A program made the translations under genes and the position numbers. Shown here one piece after another: positions 7,049 through 13,207 of a stretch of 13,207 nt of DNA (the first letter of the stretch is position 1; every line of letters begins with the position of its first letter). Source of the stretch: Bradyrhizobium sp. (GTDB lineage: Bacteria > Pseudomonadota > Alphaproteobacteria > Rhizobiales > Xanthobacteraceae); contig JAQGKJ010000197.1 of NCBI GenBank assembly GCA_028290165.1, positions 1 through 13,207 of the forward strand. The letters are read 5' to 3'. Under the pieces are notes generated by a model. The model did no database searches. It saw only the letters and a list, made by a program, of their open reading frames with translations, and had not been told where the DNA came from.

Positions 7049-7843
7049 ATGCACCCCGCGCGCACAGACGAAGCCACGGCGGCGGCCCCTCTGTTCGAGA
7101 CCGTCAACGTCTCGAAAGCATTTGGTGCGTTCAAGGCGCTGAGCAACATCTCCTTCAGCGTCGCCGATGGTGAGTTTGTCTCGATCGTCGGGCCCAATGG
7201 GGCCGGCAAGACGACGCTGGTCAACGTCGTCACCGGCCTTCTGCGGCCAACCGTCGGCGAGGTTCGTTTCTTGGGGCGGGATATCGCCGGCATTGGACCG
7301 GTTGAACTCGCAAGGCTTGGAATGTCGCGCGCGTTCCAGTTGGTGAACATCTTTCCTGCCTTGACCGTGCGCGAAACGCTCGCAGTCGCGGTGGCGTCGC
7401 GCTTGCGCCGGGTGTCCAATCCATTTCGTTCGCTCAAGCGAGATGCCGCGCTGCAGGCCGACGTCGAGCGTGTCGCCGATGTGCTCGGCCTTCATGCCAA
7501 GCTCGATGCCTTGGCTTCGACGCTTTCGCAGGGTGAGAAGAAATTGCTCGACATCGCGAGCGCCTTTGCACTCAATCCCACCGTCATCCTGCTGGACGAG
7601 CCGACCAGCGGCGTTTCCACCGGTGACAAGCATGCTATCATGGAAGTGCTTGTAAGCGCCGCAAAGGCGTCAGGTGTGCGCGCCATCGTTCAGGTCGAGC
7701 ACGACATGGATCTCGTTGAGCGGTATTCGCACCGCATCGTCGCGCTGCAGGGGGGCGTGCTGATCGCGGATATGCTGCCTGACGTCTTCTTTGCCGATCC
7801 GGAGATGATATCCGCCGTGGTCGGAACGCGCCCGAGGCTATGA
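7049..7843 (+). CDS. livG: Liv-type ABC transporter ATP-binding protein (LivG family)
   Basis: A 264-residue cytoplasmic ATPase. Walker A GPNGAGKT at 48-55, Q-loop Gln97 (SRAFQLVNIFPALTV), ABC signature LSQGEKK at 159-165, Walker B VILLDE at 179-184, and H-loop His218 (VEHDMDLV) are all present, so it should be competent for ATP hydrolysis. The LivG-type C-terminus (GGVLIADMLPDVFFADPEMI) fits the family. The ATG at 7049 is preferred over the upstream in-frame ATGs because GGAGG at 7036-7040 lies 8 nt before it. The gene starts 1 nt after the livM stop. It should form a heterodimer with LivF. The signature has KK where LivG proteins often have QR, a mild variation. Confidence 0.93.
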   Translation: MHPARTDEATAAAPLFETVNVSKAFGAFKALSNISFSVADGEFVSIVGPNGAGKTTLVNVVTGLLRPTVGEVRFLGRDIAGIGPVELARLGMSRAFQLVNIFPALTVRETLAVAVASRLRRVSNPFRSLKRDAALQADVERVADVLGLHAKLDALASTLSQGEKKLLDIASAFALNPTVILLDEPTSGVSTGDKHAIMEVLVSAAKASGVRAIVQVEHDMDLVERYSHRIVALQGGVLIADMLPDVFFADPEMISAVVGTRPRL

Positions 7844-7856
7844 GAAGGTCGCCGTG

Positions 7857-8576
7857 ATGCTGAGTTTGTCGAAATTGAAAGTCGACATCGAGGGCAGCCG
7901 AATCCTCAATGGCATCAGCCTGTCGGTTGCGGCTGGCGAACTTGTCTGCCTCGACGGTCGCAACGGCGCCGGCAAGACCACGACGTTTCGCAGCATCATG
8001 GGCTACCGTCGCTCATTTTCGGGAGAGATCATCTTCGAGGGCAGCGACCTGACCAAACTGCCGACCTGGCAGATCGCCCAGCGCGGCATCGGATTTTCGC
8101 CCGAGGAGTCGGAAGTCTACGCCGATCTGACGGTGGCCGAGAATATCGAACTATCGACCTGGACCCGGCCGACGGGTCGGCCCGCCGGCACCCGTATCGA
8201 GGAAGCCTACACGGTATTCCCGAAACTGCGCCAATACCTGGCGCGGGGCGGGGCGCAGCTTTCCGGAGGCGAGCGCAAGATGGTGTCGATTGCCCGGGCA
8301 TTGACGCTTGATCCAAAATTATTGCTGTTGGACGAGCCATTCGAGGGTTTGTCACCTGCCATCATTCCCGCGATCGCTCAGGGCGTCGCGTCGATCCGCG
8401 CGATGGGGAAAGGCGTCTTGATTGCCGAATCCAACGTTCATCACATTCCGGACTACGTTGACAGGATCTATGTGCTGGAACGGGGCGAGGTGATGTTCTC
8501 GGGCACGCTGGCGCAGGCGTATCGGGATCGTGATGTGATGCGCGTGATCGCAGGCAAGATCGACGTGGCGTCGTGA
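7857..8576 (+). CDS. livF: Liv-type ABC transporter ATP-binding protein (LivF family)
   Basis: A 239-residue cytoplasmic ATPase, second of the pair. Walker A GRNGAGKTT at 34-42, signature LSGGERK at 135-141 and Walker B LLLLDE at 155-160 are intact. The Q-loop region reads GFSPEESEVYADLTV, with Glu in place of Gln as is frequent in LivF. The switch position normally filled by His, or by Gln in the LivF EQN motif, is Ser192 (AESNVHHIPD), which is less usual. GTG at 7854 and ATG at 7857 are adjacent candidate starts; AGAAGG at 7843-7848 serves either, and the ATG is taken. It lies 13 nt after livG and should pair with LivG under the LivHM channel. Confidence 0.92.
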   Translation: MLSLSKLKVDIEGSRILNGISLSVAAGELVCLDGRNGAGKTTTFRSIMGYRRSFSGEIIFEGSDLTKLPTWQIAQRGIGFSPEESEVYADLTVAENIELSTWTRPTGRPAGTRIEEAYTVFPKLRQYLARGGAQLSGGERKMVSIARALTLDPKLLLLDEPFEGLSPAIIPAIAQGVASIRAMGKGVLIAESNVHHIPDYVDRIYVLERGEVMFSGTLAQAYRDRDVMRVIAGKIDVAS

Positions 8577-8610
8577 CATGGGTGGACGTCAGTCAGGACA
8601 GGAGAGCGGG

Positions 8611-8922
8611 ATGAAGCATTACGCGGGAGATCGGACCATCGACGGCGTAAAAGTGACCGTTGACGGCGCGCCACTTGATCCTTGCATGAATGTCATGGAG
8701 TTCAGCAAGAATGGCTTCGAGTGGAGCTATGAGGGTCCGGAGCCGCGCCAGCTCGCGCTGGCGCTGCTCGTCGACCACCTCGGCGACAATGCCGCCGCGA
8801 AGACGATGGTCGAGCCCTTCATGCGTACCATTGTTGCGAATTTCGGAAACGAATGGGAGATGACGTCCGATGACATCGATCTGGCGGTGACCGCGCTCGC
8901 TGGCAAGGCAGTTTCCAAATGA
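8611..8922 (+). CDS. DUF6166-like small protein
   Basis: A 103-residue soluble protein with no signal peptide or membrane span. It begins MKHYAGDRTIDGVKVTVDG and has a central FEWSYEGPEPRQLALALLVD block and an Asp/Glu-rich end (WEMTSDDIDLAV). This pattern resembles the DUF6166 family of uncharacterised bacterial and phage proteins; I make this match from memory of the family pattern, so it is moderate. ATG 8611 is chosen because AGGAG lies 6 nt upstream; the in-frame ATG at 8578 lacks a ribosome site. It sits 34 nt after livF, and its stop overlaps the next dehydrogenase start (ATGA), so it is translated as part of the catabolic operon. Function is unknown. Confidence 0.8.
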   Translation: MKHYAGDRTIDGVKVTVDGAPLDPCMNVMEFSKNGFEWSYEGPEPRQLALALLVDHLGDNAAAKTMVEPFMRTIVANFGNEWEMTSDDIDLAVTALAGKAVSK

Positions 8923-10031
8923 CCTTGCAGTATCGTGCCGCCGTGCTGCACGCTGCGCAGACGGCGCTGTCGATCGAGACAGTTACCGCCGCCGCTTTGC
9001 GGCCGACAGACGTGCTGGTCCGGGTTCGCGCGGCCGGACTTTGCCACACCGATCTCGAAGTCATCGAAGGATCGCTGCGCTATCCAATGCCGATTGTGCT
9101 CGGACACGAGGCGGCCGGGATCGTCGAGCAGGTCGGCCCAGCTGCGCGCGGGGTGAAGCCGGGCGACCACGTGGTGCTGTCCTGGAACCCCCATTGCGGG
9201 CATTGCTTTTATTGCGACCGCGACGCGCCGATCCTGTGCGAGCAATATCTGGGCGAAGGGCTGAAGGGGGTGTCATTCGATGGCGTACTCCGGACCAGTC
9301 TGGCCAACGGCCGCCCGCTTCAACAATTGATGTTCCTGGGATCGTTCGGCGAATTCTGCACTGTGTCCGATCAGCAAGCTATTCCAGTTCCAAAGGAGAT
9401 TCCGTTCGACCGCGCCTGTCTGATCGGCTGCGGCGTCATGACCGGTGCAGGTGCAGCCCTTAATCTGGGCGCGATCGCGCATGGCGACACCGTAATGGTG
9501 ATCGGCTGCGGCGCAGTGGGTCTTGCCGCGGTGCAAGGCGCGCGGCTGGCGGGCGCCGGCGCGATTATCGCTGTCGACATTGACCCGGCGAAACTGGTGC
9601 TCGCCGCCGGAATGGGTGCGACCCATGGCGTCGATGCCTCGAAGGAGGATGCCATTGCGGCTGGAAAACGAGTGACGGCTGGCCGCGGCGTCGACGTCGT
9701 CATCGAGGCGGCCGGCAGCGCTTCGGCCTTTCGGGTTAGCACTGAGGCGGTGCGGCCCGGCGGGCAGGTCGTCTGGCTCGGCAAGATCGACGTCAACAAG
9801 GATGTCGGCTTTCGCTGGGGATCACTGATGCAGGAGAAGCGCATCCGGCGCGTCAGCTATGGCAATGCGCGCCCGCGCCGAGATTTTCCGCTTCTCGCGC
9901 GCGCCTATCTCGATGGTTCGCTGATGCTGGACGAGTTGATCTCGCGCCGCATCGCGCTCGAGGAGATCAACGACGGCTTCGCAGCTTTGAAGCGGGGTGA
10001 AACCATTCGCAGCGTCATTACGTTCGATTGA
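8919..10031 (+). CDS. Zinc-dependent alcohol dehydrogenase (class III-like MDR)
   Basis: A 370-residue zinc alcohol dehydrogenase of the class III/long-chain type, expected to oxidise an alcohol to an aldehyde with NAD+ in the cytoplasm. Catalytic zinc ligands are visible as Cys42 (GLCHTD), His63-Glu64 (GHE) and Cys171 (IGCGVMTG). Structural zinc ligands are Cys93, 96, 99 and 107. The Rossmann fold has GCGAVG (196-201), and Asp220 at the end of the second strand indicates NAD preference. It ends in ISRRIALEEINDGFAALKRG, typical of the family. The start overlaps the DUF6166-like gene by 4 nt, so the two are co-translated. As the last gene of the liv operon it probably acts on the imported compound or a product of it; the substrate is unknown. 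Confidence 0.92.
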   Translation: MTLQYRAAVLHAAQTALSIETVTAAALRPTDVLVRVRAAGLCHTDLEVIEGSLRYPMPIVLGHEAAGIVEQVGPAARGVKPGDHVVLSWNPHCGHCFYCDRDAPILCEQYLGEGLKGVSFDGVLRTSLANGRPLQQLMFLGSFGEFCTVSDQQAIPVPKEIPFDRACLIGCGVMTGAGAALNLGAIAHGDTVMVIGCGAVGLAAVQGARLAGAGAIIAVDIDPAKLVLAAGMGATHGVDASKEDAIAAGKRVTAGRGVDVVIEAAGSASAFRVSTEAVRPGGQVVWLGKIDVNKDVGFRWGSLMQEKRIRRVSYGNARPRRDFPLLARAYLDGSLMLDELISRRIALEEINDGFAALKRGETIRSVITFD

Positions 10032-10110
10032 CGCCGCCGGCGTATATCCCGCAAGGCATGCCCTCGGACTTGATCCGCTGAGAGTAACGGCTTTGCGAAT
10101 GCGCAATTGA

Positions 10111-10839
10111 TCAGGTATCGATCGTCTTTCGCGCGAAATCCTCGATATAGTCGATCAGCCGATCCGACGCGGTCGCCGCCGCCTTGGCCTTTTTCTGCGA
10201 AATCGCCTGCGCGACCGCGGCATGCAGCTTGGCGGCAAGCGGCAGGTCCGCAACCTCCTGATAATGCTGATACCAGAATCGGCGTGACAGCGCGTTCATC
10301 AACCCCATCGAGCGCCGCGCGAATTCGTTTCGGGCTGTCGTCGCGACCAGGATGTTGAAGCGCTGGTCCAGCCGCATGAACGCGATGTCGTCGGCCTTGA
10401 CGGCGGCCGCGAGCATGGCTTCGGCTACCTCGGCGAATTCGCGGCGCTCCTCCGTGGTGGCCCGCTCCGCTGCCAGGCTCGCCATCAGGCGTTCGAGTTC
10501 ACGCCGCACCTCGAGCAGCCGCAATTGCAACCTAAGATTGATTTCGGAGACCATGATGCCCCGTCTCGGCATGATCACGACAAGGCCGTCCCGTGCGAGA
10601 CGCTGCAAGGCCTCCCGGATCGGGGTCCGGCCGATCTTCAGCCGCACGGCGAGAGCCTGCTCCGACAACACCGTTCCAGGCGATAGTTGCAGCGTGACGA
10701 TCATCTCCTCGATTTCGCGATAGGCGCGATCGGTGAGTGTACCATCCTCCACCTCGATGGTCCGAGGCCGGCGTTTCGTTGGCGTTTTCGACTTCAATTC
10801 GTTCCTCGAACAGGCAGCAAGAGGGTCGCGAGCAAGCAT
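10111..10839 (-). CDS. GntR-family transcriptional regulator with FCD effector domain
   Basis: A 242-residue DNA-binding regulator. The winged helix-turn-helix covers about residues 34-100 (AYREIEEMIVTLQLSPGTVL, then GRTPIREALQRLARDGLV and PRRGIMV), followed by an all-helical FCD domain (about 105-235) that normally binds an organic acid and a metal. The usual metal set is Asp-x3-His, His and His; here I see Asp158, Asn162 in place of the first His, His206, and Leu228 in place of the last (22 residues on). The metal site therefore looks degenerate. The basic N-terminal tail of about 30 residues is long. The ATG at 10839 has GGGTGAG 8 nt upstream. It faces the liv operon end to end and shares a promoter element with it, so it is the likely local regulator and autoregulator. 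The effector is unknown. Confidence 0.9.
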   Translation of the reverse strand: MLARDPLAACSRNELKSKTPTKRRPRTIEVEDGTLTDRAYREIEEMIVTLQLSPGTVLSEQALAVRLKIGRTPIREALQRLARDGLVVIMPRRGIMVSEINLRLQLRLLEVRRELERLMASLAAERATTEERREFAEVAEAMLAAAVKADDIAFMRLDQRFNILVATTARNEFARRSMGLMNALSRRFWYQHYQEVADLPLAAKLHAAVAQAISQKKAKAAATASDRLIDYIEDFARKTIDT

Positions 10840-10859
10840 ACCGCACGCTCACCCCAAAC

Positions 10860-10880
10860 GTATATCGCTCATATATCAGG
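10860..10880 (-). promoter_or_regulatory. Putative autoregulatory operator/promoter of gntR
   Basis: Read on the minus strand, CCTGATATAT-GAGC-GATATAC lies 20 nt before the gntR start codon and matches the liv promoter element with the same internal spacing and orientation. TGATATATG also resembles an extended -10, which would put the transcript start near 10863 with a leader of about 24 nt. The inner TATAT/ATATA words give the site partial twofold symmetry. It suggests that the GntR protein binds here and at the liv promoter. Confidence 0.5.
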
Positions 10881-10937
10881 AAACAAGACTGCAGGCGACC
10901 GCGGCAAACCTGGCAGGCCGGCAATGTACCGCCGGTC

Positions 10938-11849
10938 TCACCCCACCTGTTTTTCCGACAGCTTGTAGATTTCGAGGGCATCGGCATCCGCGCCGCGTGC
11001 CGATTTGGCCAGCCTGAACAATTGCGCGGCGAGGCCAGCCATCGGTACCGGGCTCGAGGTGTCGCGCGCGACATCGATCACCGTATCCAGATCTTTCAGC
11101 ATCGTTGCGATATGACCGAGCGGCGGCGAATGAATGCCCTGCACCATGCGCGGCACGAACAATTGCAGGGGAATCGAATCGGCGAAGCCGCCGGCGAGTG
11201 CTTCCGGCAGCCGACTGGCATCGATCCCGGCATCTACCGCCAGCCGCGTCGCCTCCGCGAGCACGGCCATGGCGCATCCGACGATCACCTGATTGCAGAG
11301 TTTTGTGGTCTGGCCGGCACCGGTCGGGCCCATATGTGTCAGCCTTCGCGCCATCGCCAGCACATAGGGCCTCGCCCTTTCGATATCGGCGGCATCGCCG
11401 CCGGCCATCACCGCGAGCGTGCCTTCTTCCGCGCCCATGGTGCCACCGGAGACCGGCGCATCGACCCACCCCATGCAGTTGGCGGCTTTCAGCCGGGCCG
11501 CAATCGAGCGTGCCGCGTCCGGATGAATCGAGGAGAAGTCGACGATGAGTTTTCCGGAGCCGGGCGCGGCCGCAAGGCCGTCATTGCCGAACACCACTTC
11601 CTCCGCGGCAGCCGCATCGGTCAGGCACATGAAGATGATGCCGGCGATGGCCGCCACATCGCGCGGCCGGCTTGCGCGTTTTGCGCCGGCCTCGACCAGC
11701 GCGGCGGCCTTGCCCGGAGAGCGGTTCCAGACCGTGACGTCATAGCCCGCGTTGAGCAGGCGCTGTGTCATTGGAAATCCGATCATCCCGAGCCCGAGAT
11801 AGCCGAGCTTTTCCGTTTTGTCTGCATCCGCTCCGCCAATCCCAGCCAT
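10938..11849 (-). CDS. 3-Hydroxyisobutyrate dehydrogenase family NAD(P)-dependent oxidoreductase
   Basis: A 303-residue beta-hydroxyacid dehydrogenase; members interconvert 3-hydroxy acids and semialdehydes (3-hydroxyisobutyrate, tartronate semialdehyde and similar). Seen: cofactor motif GLGMIG at 19-24, the WNRSP turn at 41-45 whose Asn-Arg suggests NADP, the substrate-binding block DAPVSGGTMGAEEGTLAVMA (130-149), and the catalytic lysine Lys183 in GAGQTTKLCNQ. The all-helical C-terminal domain is complete, and length is normal. The ATG has GGAGAA 6 nt upstream, so the short N-terminal extension (MAGIGGADADKTEK) is kept. It lies 98 nt upstream of gntR on the same strand and is divergent from a binding protein gene. 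The substrate is not determined; context suggests a hydroxy-acid catabolic step. Confidence 0.92.
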   Translation of the reverse strand: MAGIGGADADKTEKLGYLGLGMIGFPMTQRLLNAGYDVTVWNRSPGKAAALVEAGAKRASRPRDVAAIAGIIFMCLTDAAAAEEVVFGNDGLAAAPGSGKLIVDFSSIHPDAARSIAARLKAANCMGWVDAPVSGGTMGAEEGTLAVMAGGDAADIERARPYVLAMARRLTHMGPTGAGQTTKLCNQVIVGCAMAVLAEATRLAVDAGIDASRLPEALAGGFADSIPLQLFVPRMVQGIHSPPLGHIATMLKDLDTVIDVARDTSSPVPMAGLAAQLFRLAKSARGADADALEIYKLSEKQVG

Positions 11850-11956
11850 TGCACTTCTCCCTGCTTCACCGCGGCCTTTGAGCGGCGCGTACTGGCTTTA
11901 CCACACATCCTTGCCGGGAAAGCACGACACCCCGGCGAGCCCTCATGGCTTGCCTG

Positions 11957-11985
11957 ATTGTTTGAACCATGAAAGGCTTAGTCAA
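11957..11985 (-). promoter_or_regulatory. Candidate promoter of the 3-hydroxyisobutyrate dehydrogenase-family gene
   Basis: On the minus strand TTGACT (11985-11980) and AACAAT (11962-11957) are 17 nt apart, a fair match to a housekeeping sigma promoter. The transcript would have a leader of about 100 nt before the start at 11849. The opposite-direction promoter for the binding protein gene is not clear in the 184-nt divergent region. Confidence 0.4.
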
Positions 11986-12033
11986 CATCGTTTTGCGCTG
12001 GCGCCAGTCGGAGCATGGGCAAGTGGAGTGGGC

Positions 12034-13020
12034 ATGATGCGAATACCTTCGAAAGCAATTCTGGCGGCCGGGGCTGTGGCCGCCGTTTTTGCCAGCATGA
12101 GTTCGTCTTACGCGCAGCAGACGATCCGGGTCGGATGGACCATACCGGCCGAGGAATCGAAATACTGGATGATGCGCAGACCGGCTGAATTTCCCAATCT
12201 CGGCAAAACCTACAATATCGAATGGACGCAATTCCAGGGCACCGCGCCGATGACGCAGGCGCTGGCGGCGGGCGCGCTCGACTGCGCCACGCAGGCGCCG
12301 TTATCGCTCGCAAACGGCGTAGTCGGTGGAAACCTGAAGGCCTACATCGTGGCGCAGCACGTCTTCGAGAAGCCCGGCGGCTTCTCGGTCTATTGGGCTG
12401 TGATGGACGATTCCCCGATCAAGAAGAGTTCCGATCTCAAGGACAAGAATGTGGGCATCTCCGTGATCGGAGGCGGCACCTATGGTCCGTTCGCGATGTT
12501 GCTGCAGAAGAACGGTGTCGACCCGAAGAAGGACATCAAGCTGGTCGAGGTCGGTTTTGCGGTTTCCGAGGACGCGTTGCGCCAGGGCCGGGTCGATGCG
12601 GTGAACATGAACCAGCCCTTCGCCGCGCGCGCCGAGGCCAAAGGCGGCACCCGCAAGCTTTTCTCGCTGTCGGAGGAAATGCCGAACATCGTTCACATTC
12701 TGGAGGCCTGCCGCGCCGATTTCGTCGACAAGAATCCGGAACTGGTAAAGGCCTATGTGCGCGACATCACCTCCGGCATGAAAAAGGCCCTCGCCAATCG
12801 CGAGGAGACGCTCAAGGTCGTGTCCGAACAGCTGAAAGCGCCAATTCCGGTCCTGGATACCTATCTGCTCAAGGACAATGATTTCGGCAGGGATCCGGGG
12901 GCAGCCCCGAATTTCGACGCGATCCAGAAGATGCTCGACATCTATGCCGCGACGGGGATGCTGCCGAAGATGGATGTCGCGCAATTCAAGCACCCGACCA
13001 TCGTCGCGCCCTTGCAATAG
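12034..13020 (+). CDS. NMT1/SsuA-type ABC transporter substrate-binding protein
   Basis: A 328-residue periplasmic solute-binding protein of the NMT1/SsuA/TauA fold (type 2). A Sec signal peptide is clear (MMRIPSKAILAAGAVAAVFA, cleavage probably after SYA at residue 27). The mature part starts QTIRVGWTIPAEES and has the hinge-type blocks FQGTAPMTQALAAGALDCAT, SSDLKDKNVGISVIGGGTYG and EDALRQGRVDAVNMNQPFAA, which match the family pattern of a ligand cleft formed by two lobes. The ATG at 12034 (an ATG also follows at 12037) is supported by GGAG 5 nt upstream and by the signal peptide; the longer reading to 11818 is not. No permease or ATPase gene accompanies it here; a dehydratase follows 63 nt later. 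Relatives bind sulfonates, nitrate, thiamine precursors or aromatic acids, so the ligand is open. Confidence 0.9.
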   Translation: MMRIPSKAILAAGAVAAVFASMSSSYAQQTIRVGWTIPAEESKYWMMRRPAEFPNLGKTYNIEWTQFQGTAPMTQALAAGALDCATQAPLSLANGVVGGNLKAYIVAQHVFEKPGGFSVYWAVMDDSPIKKSSDLKDKNVGISVIGGGTYGPFAMLLQKNGVDPKKDIKLVEVGFAVSEDALRQGRVDAVNMNQPFAARAEAKGGTRKLFSLSEEMPNIVHILEACRADFVDKNPELVKAYVRDITSGMKKALANREETLKVVSEQLKAPIPVLDTYLLKDNDFGRDPGAAPNFDAIQKMLDIYAATGMLPKMDVAQFKHPTIVAPLQ

Positions 13021-13083
13021 GCGATACCGATCCACGAGTCGTAACCGCGTAAGCGGGATCGACCTGGGGAGAGATTTGTACAC

Positions 13084-13207
13084 ATGAAGAAGTGGCGATC
13101 ACGCGTGACGACCGATGGTCTCGATCGTGCGCCCCACCGCGCGTTCATGCGCGCGATGGGACTGGACGATGCAGCGCTCGCCCGCCCGATGGTCGGGGTT
13201 GTCAGCA
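13084..13207 (+). CDS. ilvD: Dihydroxy-acid dehydratase (IlvD/Edd family), N-terminal fragment
   Basis: The first 41 residues of an IlvD/Edd-type Fe-S dehydratase, cut by the window end. The start KKWRSRVTTDGLDRAPHRAF and the following GLDDAALARPMVGVVS match the N-terminus of dihydroxy-acid dehydratases of the RAPHR type, which remove water from 2,3-dihydroxy acids. GGGGAGAG at 13066-13073 precedes the ATG by 10 nt. It follows the binding protein gene by 63 nt on the same strand. In this catabolic setting it could act on a sugar acid rather than in valine/isoleucine synthesis; the residues that separate these lie beyond the window. The family is confident, the exact enzyme not. Confidence 0.82.
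   Translation, partial: MKKWRSRVTTDGLDRAPHRAFMRAMGLDDAALARPMVGVVS

Noticed and set aside
10093..10106. Hairpin TTGCG-AATG-CGCAA between the convergent dehydrogenase and gntR, considered as a terminator
   Set aside because: The stem is only 5 bp and no T tract follows on either strand.
10918..10935. CCGGC/GCCGG inverted repeat just after the hydroxyisobutyrate dehydrogenase-family stop, considered as a terminator
   Set aside because: The stem is 5 bp with no T tract; such repeats are common by chance in GC-rich DNA.
10737..11957. A 406-codon open frame on the plus strand opposite gntR and the hydroxyisobutyrate dehydrogenase-family gene
   Set aside because: Both minus-strand genes carry full family motifs; the plus-strand frame is Arg/His-rich and featureless, as expected for a shadow.
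11962..11990. TTGAAC considered as a -35 for the second binding protein gene on the plus strand
   Set aside because: The hexamer at the right distance (ACATCG) is a poor -10, so no promoter is called in that direction.
13045..13058. Small hairpin CCGC-GTAA-GCGG between the second binding protein and the IlvD-type gene
   Set aside because: The stem is 4 bp without a T run, and the spacing suggests the two genes are co-transcribed.

Overview
The window looks like chromosomal DNA from a GC-rich alphaproteobacterium, most likely Bradyrhizobium or a relative in the Nitrobacteraceae. This rests on the style of the proteins, strong GC bias at third codon positions, a twin-arginine (Tat) signal on a Liv-type binding protein, and dense clusters of transport and oxidoreductase genes. 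It is an inference, since no marker gene is present. No RNA genes, insertion sequences, CRISPR arrays or phage genes were seen. All genes appear intact except the two cut by the window edges. No gene-free stretch exceeds 300 bases.

Layout. Positions 1-381 (+) hold the C-terminal end of a molybdenum hydroxylase large subunit. A small secreted Ala-rich protein (436-831, -) faces it. Next, reading leftward from 3683, is a minus-strand group: a fatty acid hydroxylase/sterol desaturase family enzyme (2880-3683), two small membrane proteins (2448-2846 and 2228-2428) and a zinc-dependent MDR alcohol dehydrogenase (1004-2155). A probable intrinsic terminator lies beyond it at 901-931. A divergent promoter region (3684-3877) then separates this group from a rightward seven-gene operon. 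That operon encodes a Tat-exported Liv-type binding protein, LivH, LivM, LivG, LivF, a DUF6166-like small protein and a second zinc-dependent alcohol dehydrogenase (3878-10031). Junctions are tight: 3 nt, a 4-nt overlap, 1 nt, 13 nt, 34 nt and a 4-nt ATGA overlap.

To the right, on the minus strand, are a GntR/FCD regulator (10111-10839) and, upstream of it, a 3-hydroxyisobutyrate-dehydrogenase-family enzyme (10938-11849). Divergent from these are an orphan NMT1/SsuA-type periplasmic binding protein (12034-13020) and the start of an IlvD-type dehydratase (13084 to the window end).

How it may work together. The liv operon plus alcohol dehydrogenase looks like an uptake-and-oxidation module for an unknown small molecule, probably a carboxylate, alcohol or amide. 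The most useful observation is a 21-bp element, CCTGATATAT-N4-GRTATRC, present in the promoter of the liv operon (3810-3830) and again, in the same orientation relative to the gene, in front of gntR (10860-10880). It suggests that the GntR protein controls both itself and the liv operon about 7 kb away. A shorter match, TGATATATT, lies in the divergent desaturase promoter. Part of this motif also reads as an extended -10 promoter element, so operator and promoter explanations overlap. The regulator's FCD domain appears to have lost two of its usual metal-binding histidines.
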